DNA of 64,000 nucleotides from Sulfurisoma sp963709555 (GTDB lineage Bacteria; Pseudomonadota; Gammaproteobacteria; Burkholderiales; Rhodocyclaceae): positions 62,001 to 126,000 of the forward strand of contig CAVPWR010000004.1 of the NCBI GenBank assembly GCA_963709555.1, in the 5' to 3' direction. Position 1 is the first letter of the stretch; every line of letters starts with the position of its first letter. Of this stretch, positions 44,548 to 53,449 are shown in pieces. The notes beneath the pieces are model-generated. The model was given only the letters and a program-made list of their open reading frames with translations, did no database searches and was not told where the DNA came from. Both the position numbers and the translations under genes were made by a program.

Positions 44548-45845
44548 TTGCGGCCGCGGCTGCGGCTGCGCTTCTTCGGGCCGGTGTCGGGCTGCAGCAT
44601 CTCGGCGCGTTCCTCGTGGTTGGCGTCCTGGAACTCGGTCCACCACTCGGCCAGTTCCTGCGGCGCCTCGCCGCCCTCCGCGCGCAGCAGCAGGAAGTCG
44701 TAGGCCGCGCGCAGCCGCGGCTGTTCGAGCATGCGGAAGGGCGCCTTGCCGGCGCGCTTCTCGAAGCGTGGCTGCAGTGCCCAGATTTCCTTGATGTCGC
44801 CGACGATGCGCTTGGTGATGGCGAGCTTCTCTGCCTGGCGGTCGAGCACCTCGTCCATTGCGTCGTAGAGCGCCGGCTGCGATACCTGGCCGTCCTTCTT
44901 GCGCGCTTCCCAGTCGGCCAGCACTTCGTGCCAGAGCAGGGTGGCGAAGAGGAAGCTCGGCGAGACCGGCTTGCCGGCGCGCACCCGCGCGTCGGTGCTG
45001 GCGAGCGAGGCCATGACGAACTTTTCGCCCAGCGGTTGCTCGAGGATGACGTCGAGCAGCGGCAAGAGGCCGTGGTGCAGGCCGTCCTCGCGCAGGCGCT
45101 TGACGCACTCGATGGCGTGGCCGGAGAACAGCAGCTTGAGCATTTCGTCGAAGACGCGCGCCGTGGGCACGTTGTCGATCAGTTCGGCCATCTCGCGGAT
45201 CGGCGCCTGCACTGCTGGATCGAGCCGCAGGCCGAGCTTGGCCGAGAGGCGCACGGCACGCAGCATGCGCACCGGATCCTCGCGGTAGCGCGAGCGCGGA
45301 TCGCCGATCATGCGCAAGGTCTTGCGCTGCAGGTCCTGCACGCCGTGGTGGTAGTCGAGCACCGTCTGCGCCGTCGGGTCGTAGTAGAGCGCATTGATGG
45401 TGAAGTCGCGGCGATCGGCGTCCTCCTCGATCGAGCCCCAGACGTTGTCGCGCAGCACGCGGCCGTGGACGTCCTTGACGGTGTCGGCATCGTGGGCGGC
45501 GCGGAAGGTGAACACCTCGATGGTCTCCGGGCCGAACATCACATGCACGATCTGGAAGCGGCGACCGATGATGCGCGAACGGCGGAACAGGCGGTGCACC
45601 TGATCGGGCGTGGCGCTGGTGGCGACGTCATAATCCTTGGGCACGATGCCGGCGATGTGGTCGCGCACCGCGCCGCCGACGATGTAGCCCTTGTGGCCGG
45701 CGCCCTGCAGCGTCTCGCAGACGCGCCGCGCCGCGGACGAGACGTCCTCGCGGCGGATGCCGTGTTTTTCGACGGAGATGAGCTCGGCCCGGTGGGGCGA
45801 GGGCTCGCCGCGACGGAAGACGCGGCGCAGCAGCTTGCGGATCAT
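44505..45845 (-). CDS. pcnB: Poly(A) polymerase PcnB
   Basis: Adds 3' poly(A) tails that promote RNA decay. 446 residues: IVGGAVRDHIAGIVPKDYDV (nucleotidyltransferase signature with the DYD pair), RSRIIGRRFQIVHVMFGPET, and the helical RNA-binding region (RYREDPVRMLRAVRLSAKLG). The basic tail PKKRSRSRGRKKVGAGGTAT is typical of PcnB, but its last part, KVGAGGT, comes from a family B repeat, and the coding end lies in the loop of the inverted pair. Confidence 0.95.
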   Translation of the reverse strand: MIRKLLRRVFRRGEPSPHRAELISVEKHGIRREDVSSAARRVCETLQGAGHKGYIVGGAVRDHIAGIVPKDYDVATSATPDQVHRLFRRSRIIGRRFQIVHVMFGPETIEVFTFRAAHDADTVKDVHGRVLRDNVWGSIEEDADRRDFTINALYYDPTAQTVLDYHHGVQDLQRKTLRMIGDPRSRYREDPVRMLRAVRLSAKLGLRLDPAVQAPIREMAELIDNVPTARVFDEMLKLLFSGHAIECVKRLREDGLHHGLLPLLDVILEQPLGEKFVMASLASTDARVRAGKPVSPSFLFATLLWHEVLADWEARKKDGQVSQPALYDAMDEVLDRQAEKLAITKRIVGDIKEIWALQPRFEKRAGKAPFRMLEQPRLRAAYDFLLLRAEGGEAPQELAEWWTEFQDANHEERAEMLQPDTGPKKRSRSRGRKKVGAGGTATTAAE

Positions 45846-45903
45846 GCGAAAGGAGTGATTTGGCGCTGGAACGAGGCCGCCATTCTATCCGATGACCGCC
45901 CGA

Positions 45904-46569
45904 TCAGCCGCGCAGGCTGATCACCGGCCAGCCGGCGGCGGCCGCGTGGGCACGCAGGGTGGCGTCGGGATCAACGGCGACGGGGTGGCTGACCCGGGCC
46001 AGCAGCGGCAGGTCGTTGTGCGAGTCGCTGTAGAAGTGGCTGGTCTCGAAGGCGCCCCACCACAGTCCAAGCGATTCGAGCCAGGCCTCGACGCGCTCGA
46101 TCTTTCCCTCCTTGAAGGCGGGCGTGCCTCGAGGCTTGCCGGTGAAGCGCCCATCCAGTTGCGCCGGAACGGTGGCCACCAGGTGCTCGATGCCGAACTC
46201 GCGGCAAACCGGACCGGTAACGAAGCTGTTGGTGGCGGTGACGATGGCGCAGAGGTCACCGCCGTCGAGATGGCGGCGCACCAGCACCTGCGCGGCGGCG
46301 GTCATCATCGGGCGGATGCGGGTCGCCATGAACTCGCGGTGCCAGGCGTCGAGTTCGGCGCGCGGATGACGTGCCAGCGGCGCCAGCTGGAAGTCGAGGA
46401 AGGCATGGATGTCGAGCGTGCCGGCCTTGTAGTGGTCGTAGAACACCTGATTCTTCGCTTCATGCACTTCGCGGTCGAGCACGCCCCTGGAGATCAGGAA
46501 TTGCGCCCACTCGAAGTCGGAATCGCCGGCGAGGAGCGTGTTATCAAGGTCAAACAGGGCGAGCTTCAT
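45904..46569 (-). CDS. HAD-superfamily phosphatase (HAD-IB, SerB-like)
   Basis: 221 residues. Motif I LALFDLDNTLLAGDSDFEWA (nucleophile DLDNT), motif II CAIVTATNSFVT, and motif IV FYSDSHNDLPLLARVSHPVA place it in the HAD-IB group (phosphoserine phosphatase or CicA-like). The substrate cannot be read from sequence. The start lies inside the 3' end of hda (20-base overlap), so the two are co-translated. Confidence 0.85.
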   Translation of the reverse strand: MKLALFDLDNTLLAGDSDFEWAQFLISRGVLDREVHEAKNQVFYDHYKAGTLDIHAFLDFQLAPLARHPRAELDAWHREFMATRIRPMMTAAAQVLVRRHLDGGDLCAIVTATNSFVTGPVCREFGIEHLVATVPAQLDGRFTGKPRGTPAFKEGKIERVEAWLESLGLWWGAFETSHFYSDSHNDLPLLARVSHPVAVDPDATLRAHAAAAGWPVISLRG

Positions 46570-47248
46570 CTTCGGTCTTTTCCAGTTGCAGTTGCATCAC
46601 CTCGCGCAACAGCGGCAGGGTGGCGTGGCGTTTGCGCTCGAGGGTGGCGCGGTCGAGGCCGTCGAGCACGGCCATCAGCGAGGGCAGGTCGCGACGGCCG
46701 TGGCGCAGCAGGTAGTCGACCAGGCCGTCGTCCATGCGCATGCCGCGCAGCAGGGCGTGGCGGCGCAGCGCTGCCGACTTTTCCTCGTCGGTGAGCGGCT
46801 TGACCTCGAAGATCAGGCCCTGGCCGATGCGGGTGCGCAGATCCTCGCGCAATTGCAATTGCGCCGGCGCGCCGCTGCCCGAGAGCAGGATGGCCAATCC
46901 GACCACGCGTGCTGCGTTGAAGAGGCGGAACAGCGCGATCTGCGCCGGTTCAGACAGTCGCTCGACATCCTCGATCACCACCAGGCCGCCCGGCGGCGCG
47001 GGAATTTCCTCGCTTATCTGATCGGCCTGCAGGTGGGTGACGGCGCGGCGCCTGTCGGCCAGGCGCGCGGTGGCGGCGAGCAGGTGGCTCCTGCCGCTGC
47101 CCGGCGGGCCCCAGAGGAAAACGGCGTCGAAACTGTCGGCATCGGCCAGCCCGCGCAGACGCGCCAGCAACTCGGCGTTGGCGCCGGCGACGAAATTTTC
47201 CAGCGTCGGCGCCTGCTTCGGGCGCAGGTCGAGCAGGAGCTGTGTCAC
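46550..47248 (-). CDS. hda: DnaA regulatory inactivator Hda
   Basis: DnaA-related AAA+ protein that promotes DnaA-ATP hydrolysis after initiation. 232 residues from the GTG at 47248 (VTQLLLDLRPKQAPTLENFV, containing the QLLLDL clamp-binding motif). Walker A is FLWGPPGSGRSHLLAATARL and the Walker B region is GLVVIEDVERL; sensor sequences include LLSGSGAPAQLQLREDLRTR. The frame is open upstream to 47374, but the clamp motif should be N-terminal. Divergent from purM. Confidence 0.93.
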   Translation of the reverse strand: MTQLLLDLRPKQAPTLENFVAGANAELLARLRGLADADSFDAVFLWGPPGSGRSHLLAATARLADRRRAVTHLQADQISEEIPAPPGGLVVIEDVERLSEPAQIALFRLFNAARVVGLAILLSGSGAPAQLQLREDLRTRIGQGLIFEVKPLTDEEKSAALRRHALLRGMRMDDGLVDYLLRHGRRDLPSLMAVLDGLDRATLERKRHATLPLLREVMQLQLEKTEDEARPV

Positions 47249-47424
47249 GGCGCTGGCCCTTGGGAAGCGGCTTGCAGTCGGACGGGAGTCAAGGTCGGAT
47301 GAGAGGGCATTTCCGGTAGAATTTGCGGCTTCTGCCCGCGGGCGGGGCCAAAGCGGGATTAAGCGCGCGGCCAATCCCGTACTTTAGCCGTCCCCTCGCC
47401 GGACTTCAACCGAGTGACCACGCC

Positions 47425-48480
47425 GTGAGCGAATCCCCGAACCAACTCACCTACCGAGCCGCCGGTGTCGACATCGACGCCGGCGATGAACTCGTCGAGC
47501 GCATCAAGCCTGCCGCCAAGCGCACCATGCGCCCCGAAGTGCTCGCCGGCATCGGCGGCTTCGGCGCCCTGTTCGAAATCTCCCGCAAGTATTCCCAGCC
47601 GGTGCTGGTGTCGGGCACCGACGGCGTCGGCACCAAGCTCAAGCTGGCCTTCGAATGGAACCGCCACAACACCATCGGCCAGGACCTGGTGGCGATGAGC
47701 GTCAACGACATCCTGGTGCAGGGTGCCGAGCCGCTGTTCTTCCTCGACTACTTCGCCTGCGGCAAGTTGCATGTCGAGACCGCGGCCCAAGTGGTCGAAG
47801 GCATCGCCAGGGGCTGCGAACTGGCCGGTTGCGCGCTGATCGGCGGCGAGACCGCCGAGATGCCCGGGATGTATCCGGTGGGCGAATACGACCTGGCCGG
47901 CTTTGCGGTCGGCGCTGTCGAGAAGGATGCCATCATCGACGGCAGCCGCATCCAGCCGGGGGACGTGGTGCTCGGACTGGGCTCGTCCGGCGCGCATTCC
48001 AACGGCTATTCGCTGATCCGCCGCATCCTCGAACGCAGCAACGCCGATGTGTCCAAGCCCTTCGGCGCAGGCGGGCAAGAGGGCGGCACGCTGGCCGATG
48101 CCATCATGGCGCCGACGCGGATTTACGTGAAATCGCTGCTGGCGCTGATGCAGGCGCTGCCGGTCAAGGGCCTCGCCCACATCACCGGTGGCGGTCTGAC
48201 CGACAACATTCCGCGCATTTTGCGCGATGGCCTGACCGCGGTGATCGACAGGAATTCCTGGACGCTGCCGCCGCTGTTTCAGTGGTTGCAACGCGAGGGC
48301 AACGTCGCCGACGCCGAGATGCACCGCGTCTTCAACTGCGGCATCGGCATGGTGGTGGTGATGGCCGAGGAACACGCCGGCAGCGCCATGGAACTGCTCG
48401 GCGCCGCGGGCGAGCGCGTTACCGCCATCGGCCGCATCGAGGCGACCCAGCCCGGGCAGGCGCAGACGGTGATCGTCTAG
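47425..48480 (+). CDS. purM: Phosphoribosylformylglycinamidine cyclo-ligase PurM
   Basis: Forms the imidazole ring (AIR) in purine synthesis. 351 residues from the GTG at 47425 (VSESPNQLTYRAAGVDIDAG); an ATG 34 codons upstream adds nothing conserved. Key segments are SGTDGVGTKLKLAFEWNRHN, ALIGGETAEMPGMYPVGEYD and LGLGSSGAHSNGYSLIRRIL. Divergent from hda with a 176-base gap holding a TAGAAT box near 47315 but no convincing -35. Ends in a 4-base overlap with a convergent PilZ gene. Confidence 0.96.
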   Translation: MSESPNQLTYRAAGVDIDAGDELVERIKPAAKRTMRPEVLAGIGGFGALFEISRKYSQPVLVSGTDGVGTKLKLAFEWNRHNTIGQDLVAMSVNDILVQGAEPLFFLDYFACGKLHVETAAQVVEGIARGCELAGCALIGGETAEMPGMYPVGEYDLAGFAVGAVEKDAIIDGSRIQPGDVVLGLGSSGAHSNGYSLIRRILERSNADVSKPFGAGGQEGGTLADAIMAPTRIYVKSLLALMQALPVKGLAHITGGGLTDNIPRILRDGLTAVIDRNSWTLPPLFQWLQREGNVADAEMHRVFNCGIGMVVVMAEEHAGSAMELLGAAGERVTAIGRIEATQPGQAQTVIV

Positions 48481-49211
48481 CCGAGCTTGGCTTTCTCCTC
48501 GCGTTGCACCTGGGTGATGAACTTCTGCAGTTCGTGCTCATGCGCGGCGGAGAGTTTGACGAAACGGCAGCCGATATGGCCGACCTGGTGGTTGCCGCGG
48601 GTCAGTTGGCCGAGGTAGCGCACTTCGAGGTCGAGCCGCATCACCGTCGCGCCCTTGAAGTCGATCATCGCCCCTTTCATGATCTCGCCTATCCCCAGCG
48701 GCAGCGAGATGACCGGCGATTCGAGGCCGACGCCGCCGATGCCGAGGTCGATGACCGAGAACAGGTATTCCTGGTCCTGCGGCCCGAGCGAGACGCGGCA
48801 CGGCGGTCGCCGCGTCATCGGCAGCACCAGGCGGAAGAATTCCCGTCGCTGCAGGCGGATATATTTTTCCGGCAGGGCCACCGCGAAGGCGCGCCGTTTC
48901 TTGTAGGTGATTTCGCGCGCCGGCCCGGTGGTGAACTGGTTGCGGATGCCCTGCGGGTTGGCGACGAAAATGTTGCGTTGGCTGCGGAGGAAGCGCTGGT
49001 TGCTGTCCTCGCTGCCGCCCCAGTCGAAGACCAGGCGATTGCCCTCCTCGTCGACGTCGAGCAGCACGGTGAGCAGGGCCTCGCGCCCCTCGTTGAACAT
49101 GATGCTGACGCGATCGCCGTCGTTGATCAGCTGGTGCAGGTAAAAGACGATCTCACGCCGGAACGTGATGGTGTAGTCGTCGAGGTTTTCCTGGGTGACG
49201 GTGGTGCTCAT
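48477..49211 (-). CDS. PilZ-domain protein, YcgR-like (second copy)
   Basis: 244 residues, same two-domain plan as the gene at 30507: N-terminal FYLHQLINDGDRVSIMFNEG, REALLTVLLDVDEEGNRLVF and a C-terminal PilZ domain with YIRLQRREFFRLVLPMTRRP. The second c-di-GMP element is DLGIGGVGLESP, where the usual Ser of DxSxxG is Gly, so binding may be altered. It starts 4 bases into the miaA stop region and lies outside the flagellar island. Probable motility effector. Confidence 0.82.
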   Translation of the reverse strand: MSTTVTQENLDDYTITFRREIVFYLHQLINDGDRVSIMFNEGREALLTVLLDVDEEGNRLVFDWGGSEDSNQRFLRSQRNIFVANPQGIRNQFTTGPAREITYKKRRAFAVALPEKYIRLQRREFFRLVLPMTRRPPCRVSLGPQDQEYLFSVIDLGIGGVGLESPVISLPLGIGEIMKGAMIDFKGATVMRLDLEVRYLGQLTRGNHQVGHIGCRFVKLSAAHEHELQKFITQVQREEKAKLG

Positions 49212-50272
49212 GCAGACTGTGGCGTCGCGGCGGCGATGAACTGTGCAATTCTAGTCAATATCGTCGCTTCGAGCTTGGTCGACTGGCAGTCGTGGCCTTC
49301 GATGGCGGCCATCGACCGCAGCCAGGTCAGTTGCCGCTTGGCGAATTGCCGCGTGGCGAAGATGCCGCGATCGCGCAGTTCCGCCGGCGGCAACGTCCCC
49401 TCCAACATCTCCCACACCTGGCGATAACCGACGCTGCGCATCGAGGGCAGGCCGGCGTCGAGACGGTATTTCCGCCGCAGCGCCTCGACCTCGGCGACCA
49501 GCCCGGCCGCCAGCATCTCGTCGAAACGCCGGGCGATGCGCGCATGCAGCCAGCCGCGGTCGGCGGGTACCAGCGCCAGCGACAGCAGGCGATAGGGCAG
49601 AGCGGCGTCGGTCTGAACGGCGTAGAACTCGCCGAGCGTGCGGCCGGTAAGCCGCGTCACTTCGATGGCGCGCTGGATGCGCTGGGCGTCGGTGGGTTGG
49701 AGTCGGGCGGCGGTTGCCGGGTCGCTTTGCGCCAGCTCGGCGTGCAATGCCGGCCAGCCGCGTTCTACCGCCTCGGCGTCGATCAGGGCGCGCATTGCCG
49801 CATCGGCCTGCGGCAGGTCGGCCAGCCCTTCACGCAGCGCCTTGAAATAGAGCATGGTGCCGCCGGCGAGCAGCGGCACGCGGCCGCGCGCGGTGATTTC
49901 ACCCATCACGCGCAGGGCGTCCAGGCGAAAACGCGCTGCCGAGTAGCGTTCCTCGGGCGTGATGAGGTCGATCAGGTGGTGGGGAAATCGACGCAGCGTC
50001 TCGGCATCGGGCTTGGCGGTGCCGATGTCCATGTCGATGAATACCTGCGCCGAATCGACGCTGACGATCTCGACCGGGAAGCGTGCTGCGGCGGCCAGGG
50101 AGAGGGCGGTTTTCCCGCTTGCGGTGGGCCCCAGCAGGAGGATGGCCGGCGGTTGCCGGCCATCCTCCTGCGGAGCAACAAGGCCCCCCACCCCCGTACC
50201 CCCTCCCCGGGGCGGGGGTTCCTGATCGGTCGCGCCCGGTGGGCGCGAAAGCGGACGGGGCTTAGCGGCCAC
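49208..50272 (-). CDS. miaA: tRNA dimethylallyltransferase MiaA
   Basis: Prenylates A37 of UNN-reading tRNAs. The P-loop is AILLLGPTASGKTALSLAAA; substrate motifs SVDSAQVFIDMDIGTAKPD, HHLIDLITPEERYSAARFRL and LAGGTMLYFKALREGLADLP are all present, as is the C-terminal GIFATRQFAKRQLTWLR. About 354 residues from a GTG at 50272 overlapping the mutL stop. The first 42 residues (Pro/Gly-rich, EPPPRGGGTGVGG) are not conserved and come from a G-rich block; an ATG out of frame at about 50155 with a good GCAGGAGG suggests the real start may be there with one base shift. Confidence 0.93.
   Translation of the reverse strand: MAAKPRPLSRPPGATDQEPPPRGGGTGVGGLVAPQEDGRQPPAILLLGPTASGKTALSLAAAARFPVEIVSVDSAQVFIDMDIGTAKPDAETLRRFPHHLIDLITPEERYSAARFRLDALRVMGEITARGRVPLLAGGTMLYFKALREGLADLPQADAAMRALIDAEAVERGWPALHAELAQSDPATAARLQPTDAQRIQRAIEVTRLTGRTLGEFYAVQTDAALPYRLLSLALVPADRGWLHARIARRFDEMLAAGLVAEVEALRRKYRLDAGLPSMRSVGYRQVWEMLEGTLPPAELRDRGIFATRQFAKRQLTWLRSMAAIEGHDCQSTKLEATILTRIAQFIAAATPQSA
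50154..50245. other. C/G-rich low-complexity block at the mutL-miaA junction
   Basis: Plus strand GGCCCCCCACCCCCGTACCC, then CCTCCCCGGGGCGGGGG, then GCGCCCGGTGGGCGC, can form two hairpins. It is read as the N-terminal extension of miaA. It resembles family A in being a G/C-rich hairpin block just before a start, but its sequence is different. Confidence 0.45.
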
Positions 50273-52016
50273 GGAGGAACAGCCGGTCGAGCTCGTTCAT
50301 CGACAGCTGCACCCAAGTGGGCCGGCCGTGGTTGCACTGGTCGGCGCGCTCCGTTTCCTCCATCTGGCGCAGCAGGGCGTTCATCTCCGGCAGGGTCAGG
50401 CTGCGGTGGGCGCGCACTGCGCCGTGACAGGCCATGGTGGCGAGCAGTTCGTTGCGGCGCGATTCGAGCACGCGGCTGGCCGGCTGTTCGCGCAGGTCGG
50501 CGAGCAGCGCACGCAGCAGTGCGGCAACATCGCCACCGGCAACCAGTGCGGGCGCGGTGCGTACGGCCAGTTGCTGCGGGCCGGCGGCGCCGATCTCGAA
50601 GCCGAGTCGGGCCAGTGTGTCGCGATGCTCTTCGGCGGTGGCGAGTTCGAGGTGGCTGGCCGACATCAGGACCGGAATCAGCAGCGGCTGGGTGGTCGGA
50701 GGACCGGCCTCGACGGCGTTCTTGAGCTTTTCGTAGAGGATGCGCTCATGGGCGGCGTGCATGTCCACGAGCACCAGACCGGCCGTGTTCTGGGCCAGCA
50801 CGTAGATGCCGTGGAGCTGGGCGATGGCGTAGCCGAGCGGCGGTGCGTGGCCGGCGGGTGCGTCGCGAAAAGTCGGCGCTGGCGACACGGTGGCATCGGC
50901 GAAGGCGGAGCGCGCAAAATCGAGATAGGGTTGCGCGGCGGGTTCCGCGACGCCGAGCGCTGCCTGACGATAAGCGGGGAAGGCGGGGGGTGGCGCAACC
51001 ACGACCGGCGCCACAGTCGCGTCGCCGATGGTCTGCGCCAGCGCCCGCTGCAGCGCGTGGAACACGAACTGGTGCACCCCGCGGCCGTCGCGAAAACGGA
51101 CCTCGGTCTTGGCCGGATGGACATTGACATCGACGCCGGCGGGGTCGAGTTCGAGGAACAGGCAGTAGGCCGGGTGGCGGGCGCCGTGGAGGATGTCGGC
51201 ATAGGCCTCGCGGGCGGCATGGGCGAGCAGCTTGTCGCGGACGTAGCGGCCATTGACGAAGAAGTACTGGGCGTCGCGCGAGGCCTTGGAATAGGCGGGC
51301 AGGGCGGCGAAGCCGGACAGCCGCAGCGGGCCGGCGGCAACATCCACGGTTCGGCTGTGGGCGAAGAACTCGTCACCGAGGATCTCGCGGGCGCGGCGCG
51401 CGGCGTCGCTGGAGGCCAGGCGCAGCTTCGCCGACTTGTTGTGCGACAGCATGAACGCAACGTCGGGCCGGGCCAGCGCCATGCGCCGCAGTACATCGTC
51501 GCAGTGACCGTACTCGGTCGCCTCGGACTTGAGGAACTTGCGCCGCGCCGGGGTGTTGAAATACAGGTCGGAGACGTCGATCACCGTGCCGGCGGCCAGC
51601 GCCGCCGGGCTGATGTGGGCATTGGCGCCATCGATTTTCCAGGCGTGACCGTCGCCGGCGACCCGGCTGGCAATGCTCGTGCGCGCGACCGAGGCGATCG
51701 AGGCCAGCGCCTCGCCGCGAAAGCCATAGCTGACGACGCGCTCGAGGTCGTCGAGCGTGCCGATCTTGCTCGTGGCGTGGCGGGCCAGCGCCAGCGGCAG
51801 GTCGTCCTTGGCGATGCCGCCGCCGTCGTCGGCGACGCGGATCAACCGCACGCCGCCCTCTTCGATCTGCACCTCGATCCTCGAGGCGCCGGCGTCGAGG
51901 CTGTTCTCGACCAGTTCCTTCAGCACCGAGGCCGGGCGTTCGACCACCTCGCCGGCGGCGATCTGGCTGATCAGGATGTCGGGGAGCAGGCGAATGTGGT
52001 GCATGGGAGGCGGCAA
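50262..52016 (-). CDS. mutL: DNA mismatch repair protein MutL
   Basis: GHKL-family ATPase that links MutS to strand incision. 584 residues (or 580 from the ATG at 52004, MHHIRLLPDILISQIAAGEV). Motifs: IAAGEVVERPASVLKELVEN, VADDGGGIAKDDLPLALARH, SYGFRGEALASIASVARTSI and the dimerisation domain near the C-terminus (ACHGAVRAHRSLTLPEMNAL; CNHGRPTWVQLSMNELDRLF). The linker near residue 380 contains ATVSPAPTFRDAP, encoded by a family B repeat. Confidence 0.96.
   Translation of the reverse strand: MPPPMHHIRLLPDILISQIAAGEVVERPASVLKELVENSLDAGASRIEVQIEEGGVRLIRVADDGGGIAKDDLPLALARHATSKIGTLDDLERVVSYGFRGEALASIASVARTSIASRVAGDGHAWKIDGANAHISPAALAAGTVIDVSDLYFNTPARRKFLKSEATEYGHCDDVLRRMALARPDVAFMLSHNKSAKLRLASSDAARRAREILGDEFFAHSRTVDVAAGPLRLSGFAALPAYSKASRDAQYFFVNGRYVRDKLLAHAAREAYADILHGARHPAYCLFLELDPAGVDVNVHPAKTEVRFRDGRGVHQFVFHALQRALAQTIGDATVAPVVVAPPPAFPAYRQAALGVAEPAAQPYLDFARSAFADATVSPAPTFRDAPAGHAPPLGYAIAQLHGIYVLAQNTAGLVLVDMHAAHERILYEKLKNAVEAGPPTTQPLLIPVLMSASHLELATAEEHRDTLARLGFEIGAAGPQQLAVRTAPALVAGGDVAALLRALLADLREQPASRVLESRRNELLATMACHGAVRAHRSLTLPEMNALLRQMEETERADQCNHGRPTWVQLSMNELDRLFLRGR
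50868..50892 (+). repeat. Family B short repeat inside mutL
   Basis: AAAAGTCGGCGCTGGCGACA then CGGTG, antisense to mutL, where it encodes TVSPAPTF in the flexible linker between the ATPase and dimerisation domains. Confidence 0.8.
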
Positions 52017-52045
52017 TTATAGGTGCTAGGGTAAACTGCGTCCCC

Positions 52046-52705
52046 ATGGAACTCCTACCCCAATTCATCGCGCAGTTCATCGATCTGGTCCTGCACCTCG
52101 ACAAGCACCTCGCGCTGCTGCTGGCGCAGTACGGTACCTGGATCTATGCCATCCTCTTCCTCATCATCTTCTGCGAGACCGGCCTGATCGTGACGCCTTT
52201 CCTGCCCGGCGACTCGCTGCTGTTCGTCGCCGGCACGCTGGCGGCGACGGGGGGAATGGACATCGGCGTGCTGATGACCGTGCTGTTCGTCGCCGCGGTG
52301 CTCGGCGACGGTGTGAACTTCCGGGTCGGTCGCTGGTTCGGGCCCAAGGTGTTTCGCTGGGAGGATTCGCGCTTCTTCAACAAGGCGGCCTTCGACAAGA
52401 CCCATGCCTTCTACGAGCACCACGGCGGCAAGACAGTGGTGATCGCCCGCTTCCTGCCGATCCTGCGCACCTATGCGCCCTTCGTCGCCGGCGTCGCCGA
52501 CATGTCGGCCGCCCGCTTCACCCTGTTCAATGTCGTCGGCGCCGCGACCTGGGTCGGTTCGCTCTGCCTCGCCGGCTACTTCTTCGGCAACCTGCCCTTC
52601 ATCAAGAACAACCTGACGCTGGTCATCGTCGGCATCATCGTGCTGTCGCTGGTGCCGCTCGTCATCGGCTGGGCCCGTCACCGCTTAGCGACGCAAAATC
52701 AATGA
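52046..52705 (+). CDS. DedA-family membrane protein
   Basis: 219 residues with about five membrane segments. Signature elements: ETGLIVTPFLPGDSLLFVAG near residue 45 and VIARFLPILRTYAPFVAGVA near residue 132, both conserved in DedA/SNARE-associated proteins, some of which flip polyprenyl phosphate or phospholipids. Divergent from mutL; a monocistronic start close to position 52046. Confidence 0.9.
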   Translation: MELLPQFIAQFIDLVLHLDKHLALLLAQYGTWIYAILFLIIFCETGLIVTPFLPGDSLLFVAGTLAATGGMDIGVLMTVLFVAAVLGDGVNFRVGRWFGPKVFRWEDSRFFNKAAFDKTHAFYEHHGGKTVVIARFLPILRTYAPFVAGVADMSAARFTLFNVVGAATWVGSLCLAGYFFGNLPFIKNNLTLVIVGIIVLSLVPLVIGWARHRLATQNQ

Positions 52706-52735
52706 ACTGGGAGCGCATGGCGGGCCTGGGTTAAC

Positions 52736-53449
52736 ATGGCCGCCATGCGTGCGCTCCTGCTCCCTGTTCTATTGGTGATGGTGCTGGCAATCGTACTGGG
52801 CGGCTGTGCCGCTTCCGGGGCCTTCGATCCGGGCCAGCTGGCCAAGACCGACGTTGACCGCGTGACCGACGCGCACCGGCAAAGTGTTTTCGCCAGCCTG
52901 CGCGTCGTCGCCGAAAAGCTCTACCGCCGCAATCCGCGCGAGTGGAAGAAGGGCGGGCAGCCCAGCATGGAGGCGGCGCTGGCGCGGGTTTTTGACGCCT
53001 GGCCGCCGTGGCGGCTGCCGGAACTCGGCGAAAAGCGCGGTACCGAGGCGGTGCTGCTGGCCCTGCGCGAGGATTACCGCGGCGACCGGGTGGCCGCGTT
53101 CGTCGCAGGCCTGGGCGGCATGATGCACGACGCCTTCAACAGCAAGACCGAATTTTTTGTCATGGACGACCTCGACCCGCAACGGCTTTACAACAGCGCG
53201 CGCAACCTCGAAATCGCGGCATGGAAACTCACCCATGCGCGCGGCAGCGACGGCGAACTGTTGCTGCTCTCCAACGAGATGATCCCCGTGCAGAATCTCA
53301 GCTTCGAACGCGAATTCGGCAAGATGATCGGCAACCTCGACCTGCTGTCGCGCCTTGTCGCCGACAAGACCAACCGCACCATCGTCAAGGCGGTCCAGAG
53401 CATTGCGACGGCGGTGTTTCTGCCGGTGTTGCCGATGCCGACCTTCTGA
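52736..53449 (+). CDS. Putative lipoprotein of unknown function before purN
   Basis: 237 residues (a second ATG at 52745). The signal MRALLLPVLLVMVLAIVLGG ends in lipobox LGGC. The soluble part has RVVAEKLYRRNPREWKKGGQ, FVAGLGGMMHDAFNSKTEFF and the C-terminal KAVQSIATAVFLPVLPMPTF. No family was recognised. The stop overlaps the purN ATG (TGATG), so it is translationally coupled to a purine gene with no obvious functional link. Confidence 0.75.
   Translation: MAAMRALLLPVLLVMVLAIVLGGCAASGAFDPGQLAKTDVDRVTDAHRQSVFASLRVVAEKLYRRNPREWKKGGQPSMEAALARVFDAWPPWRLPELGEKRGTEAVLLALREDYRGDRVAAFVAGLGGMMHDAFNSKTEFFVMDDLDPQRLYNSARNLEIAAWKLTHARGSDGELLLLSNEMIPVQNLSFEREFGKMIGNLDLLSRLVADKTNRTIVKAVQSIATAVFLPVLPMPTF

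Noticed and set aside
46757..46787. Family B-like GCGCTGCCGACTTTT in hda
   Set aside because: It encodes KSAALRRHALL, which fits the normal Hda helix, and has a three-base interruption of the core; probably coincidence.
46847..46864. Perfect 18-bp palindrome GCGCAATTGCAATTGCGC
   Set aside because: Lies inside hda and encodes ordinary AQLQLRE sequence; no second copy and no regulatory context.
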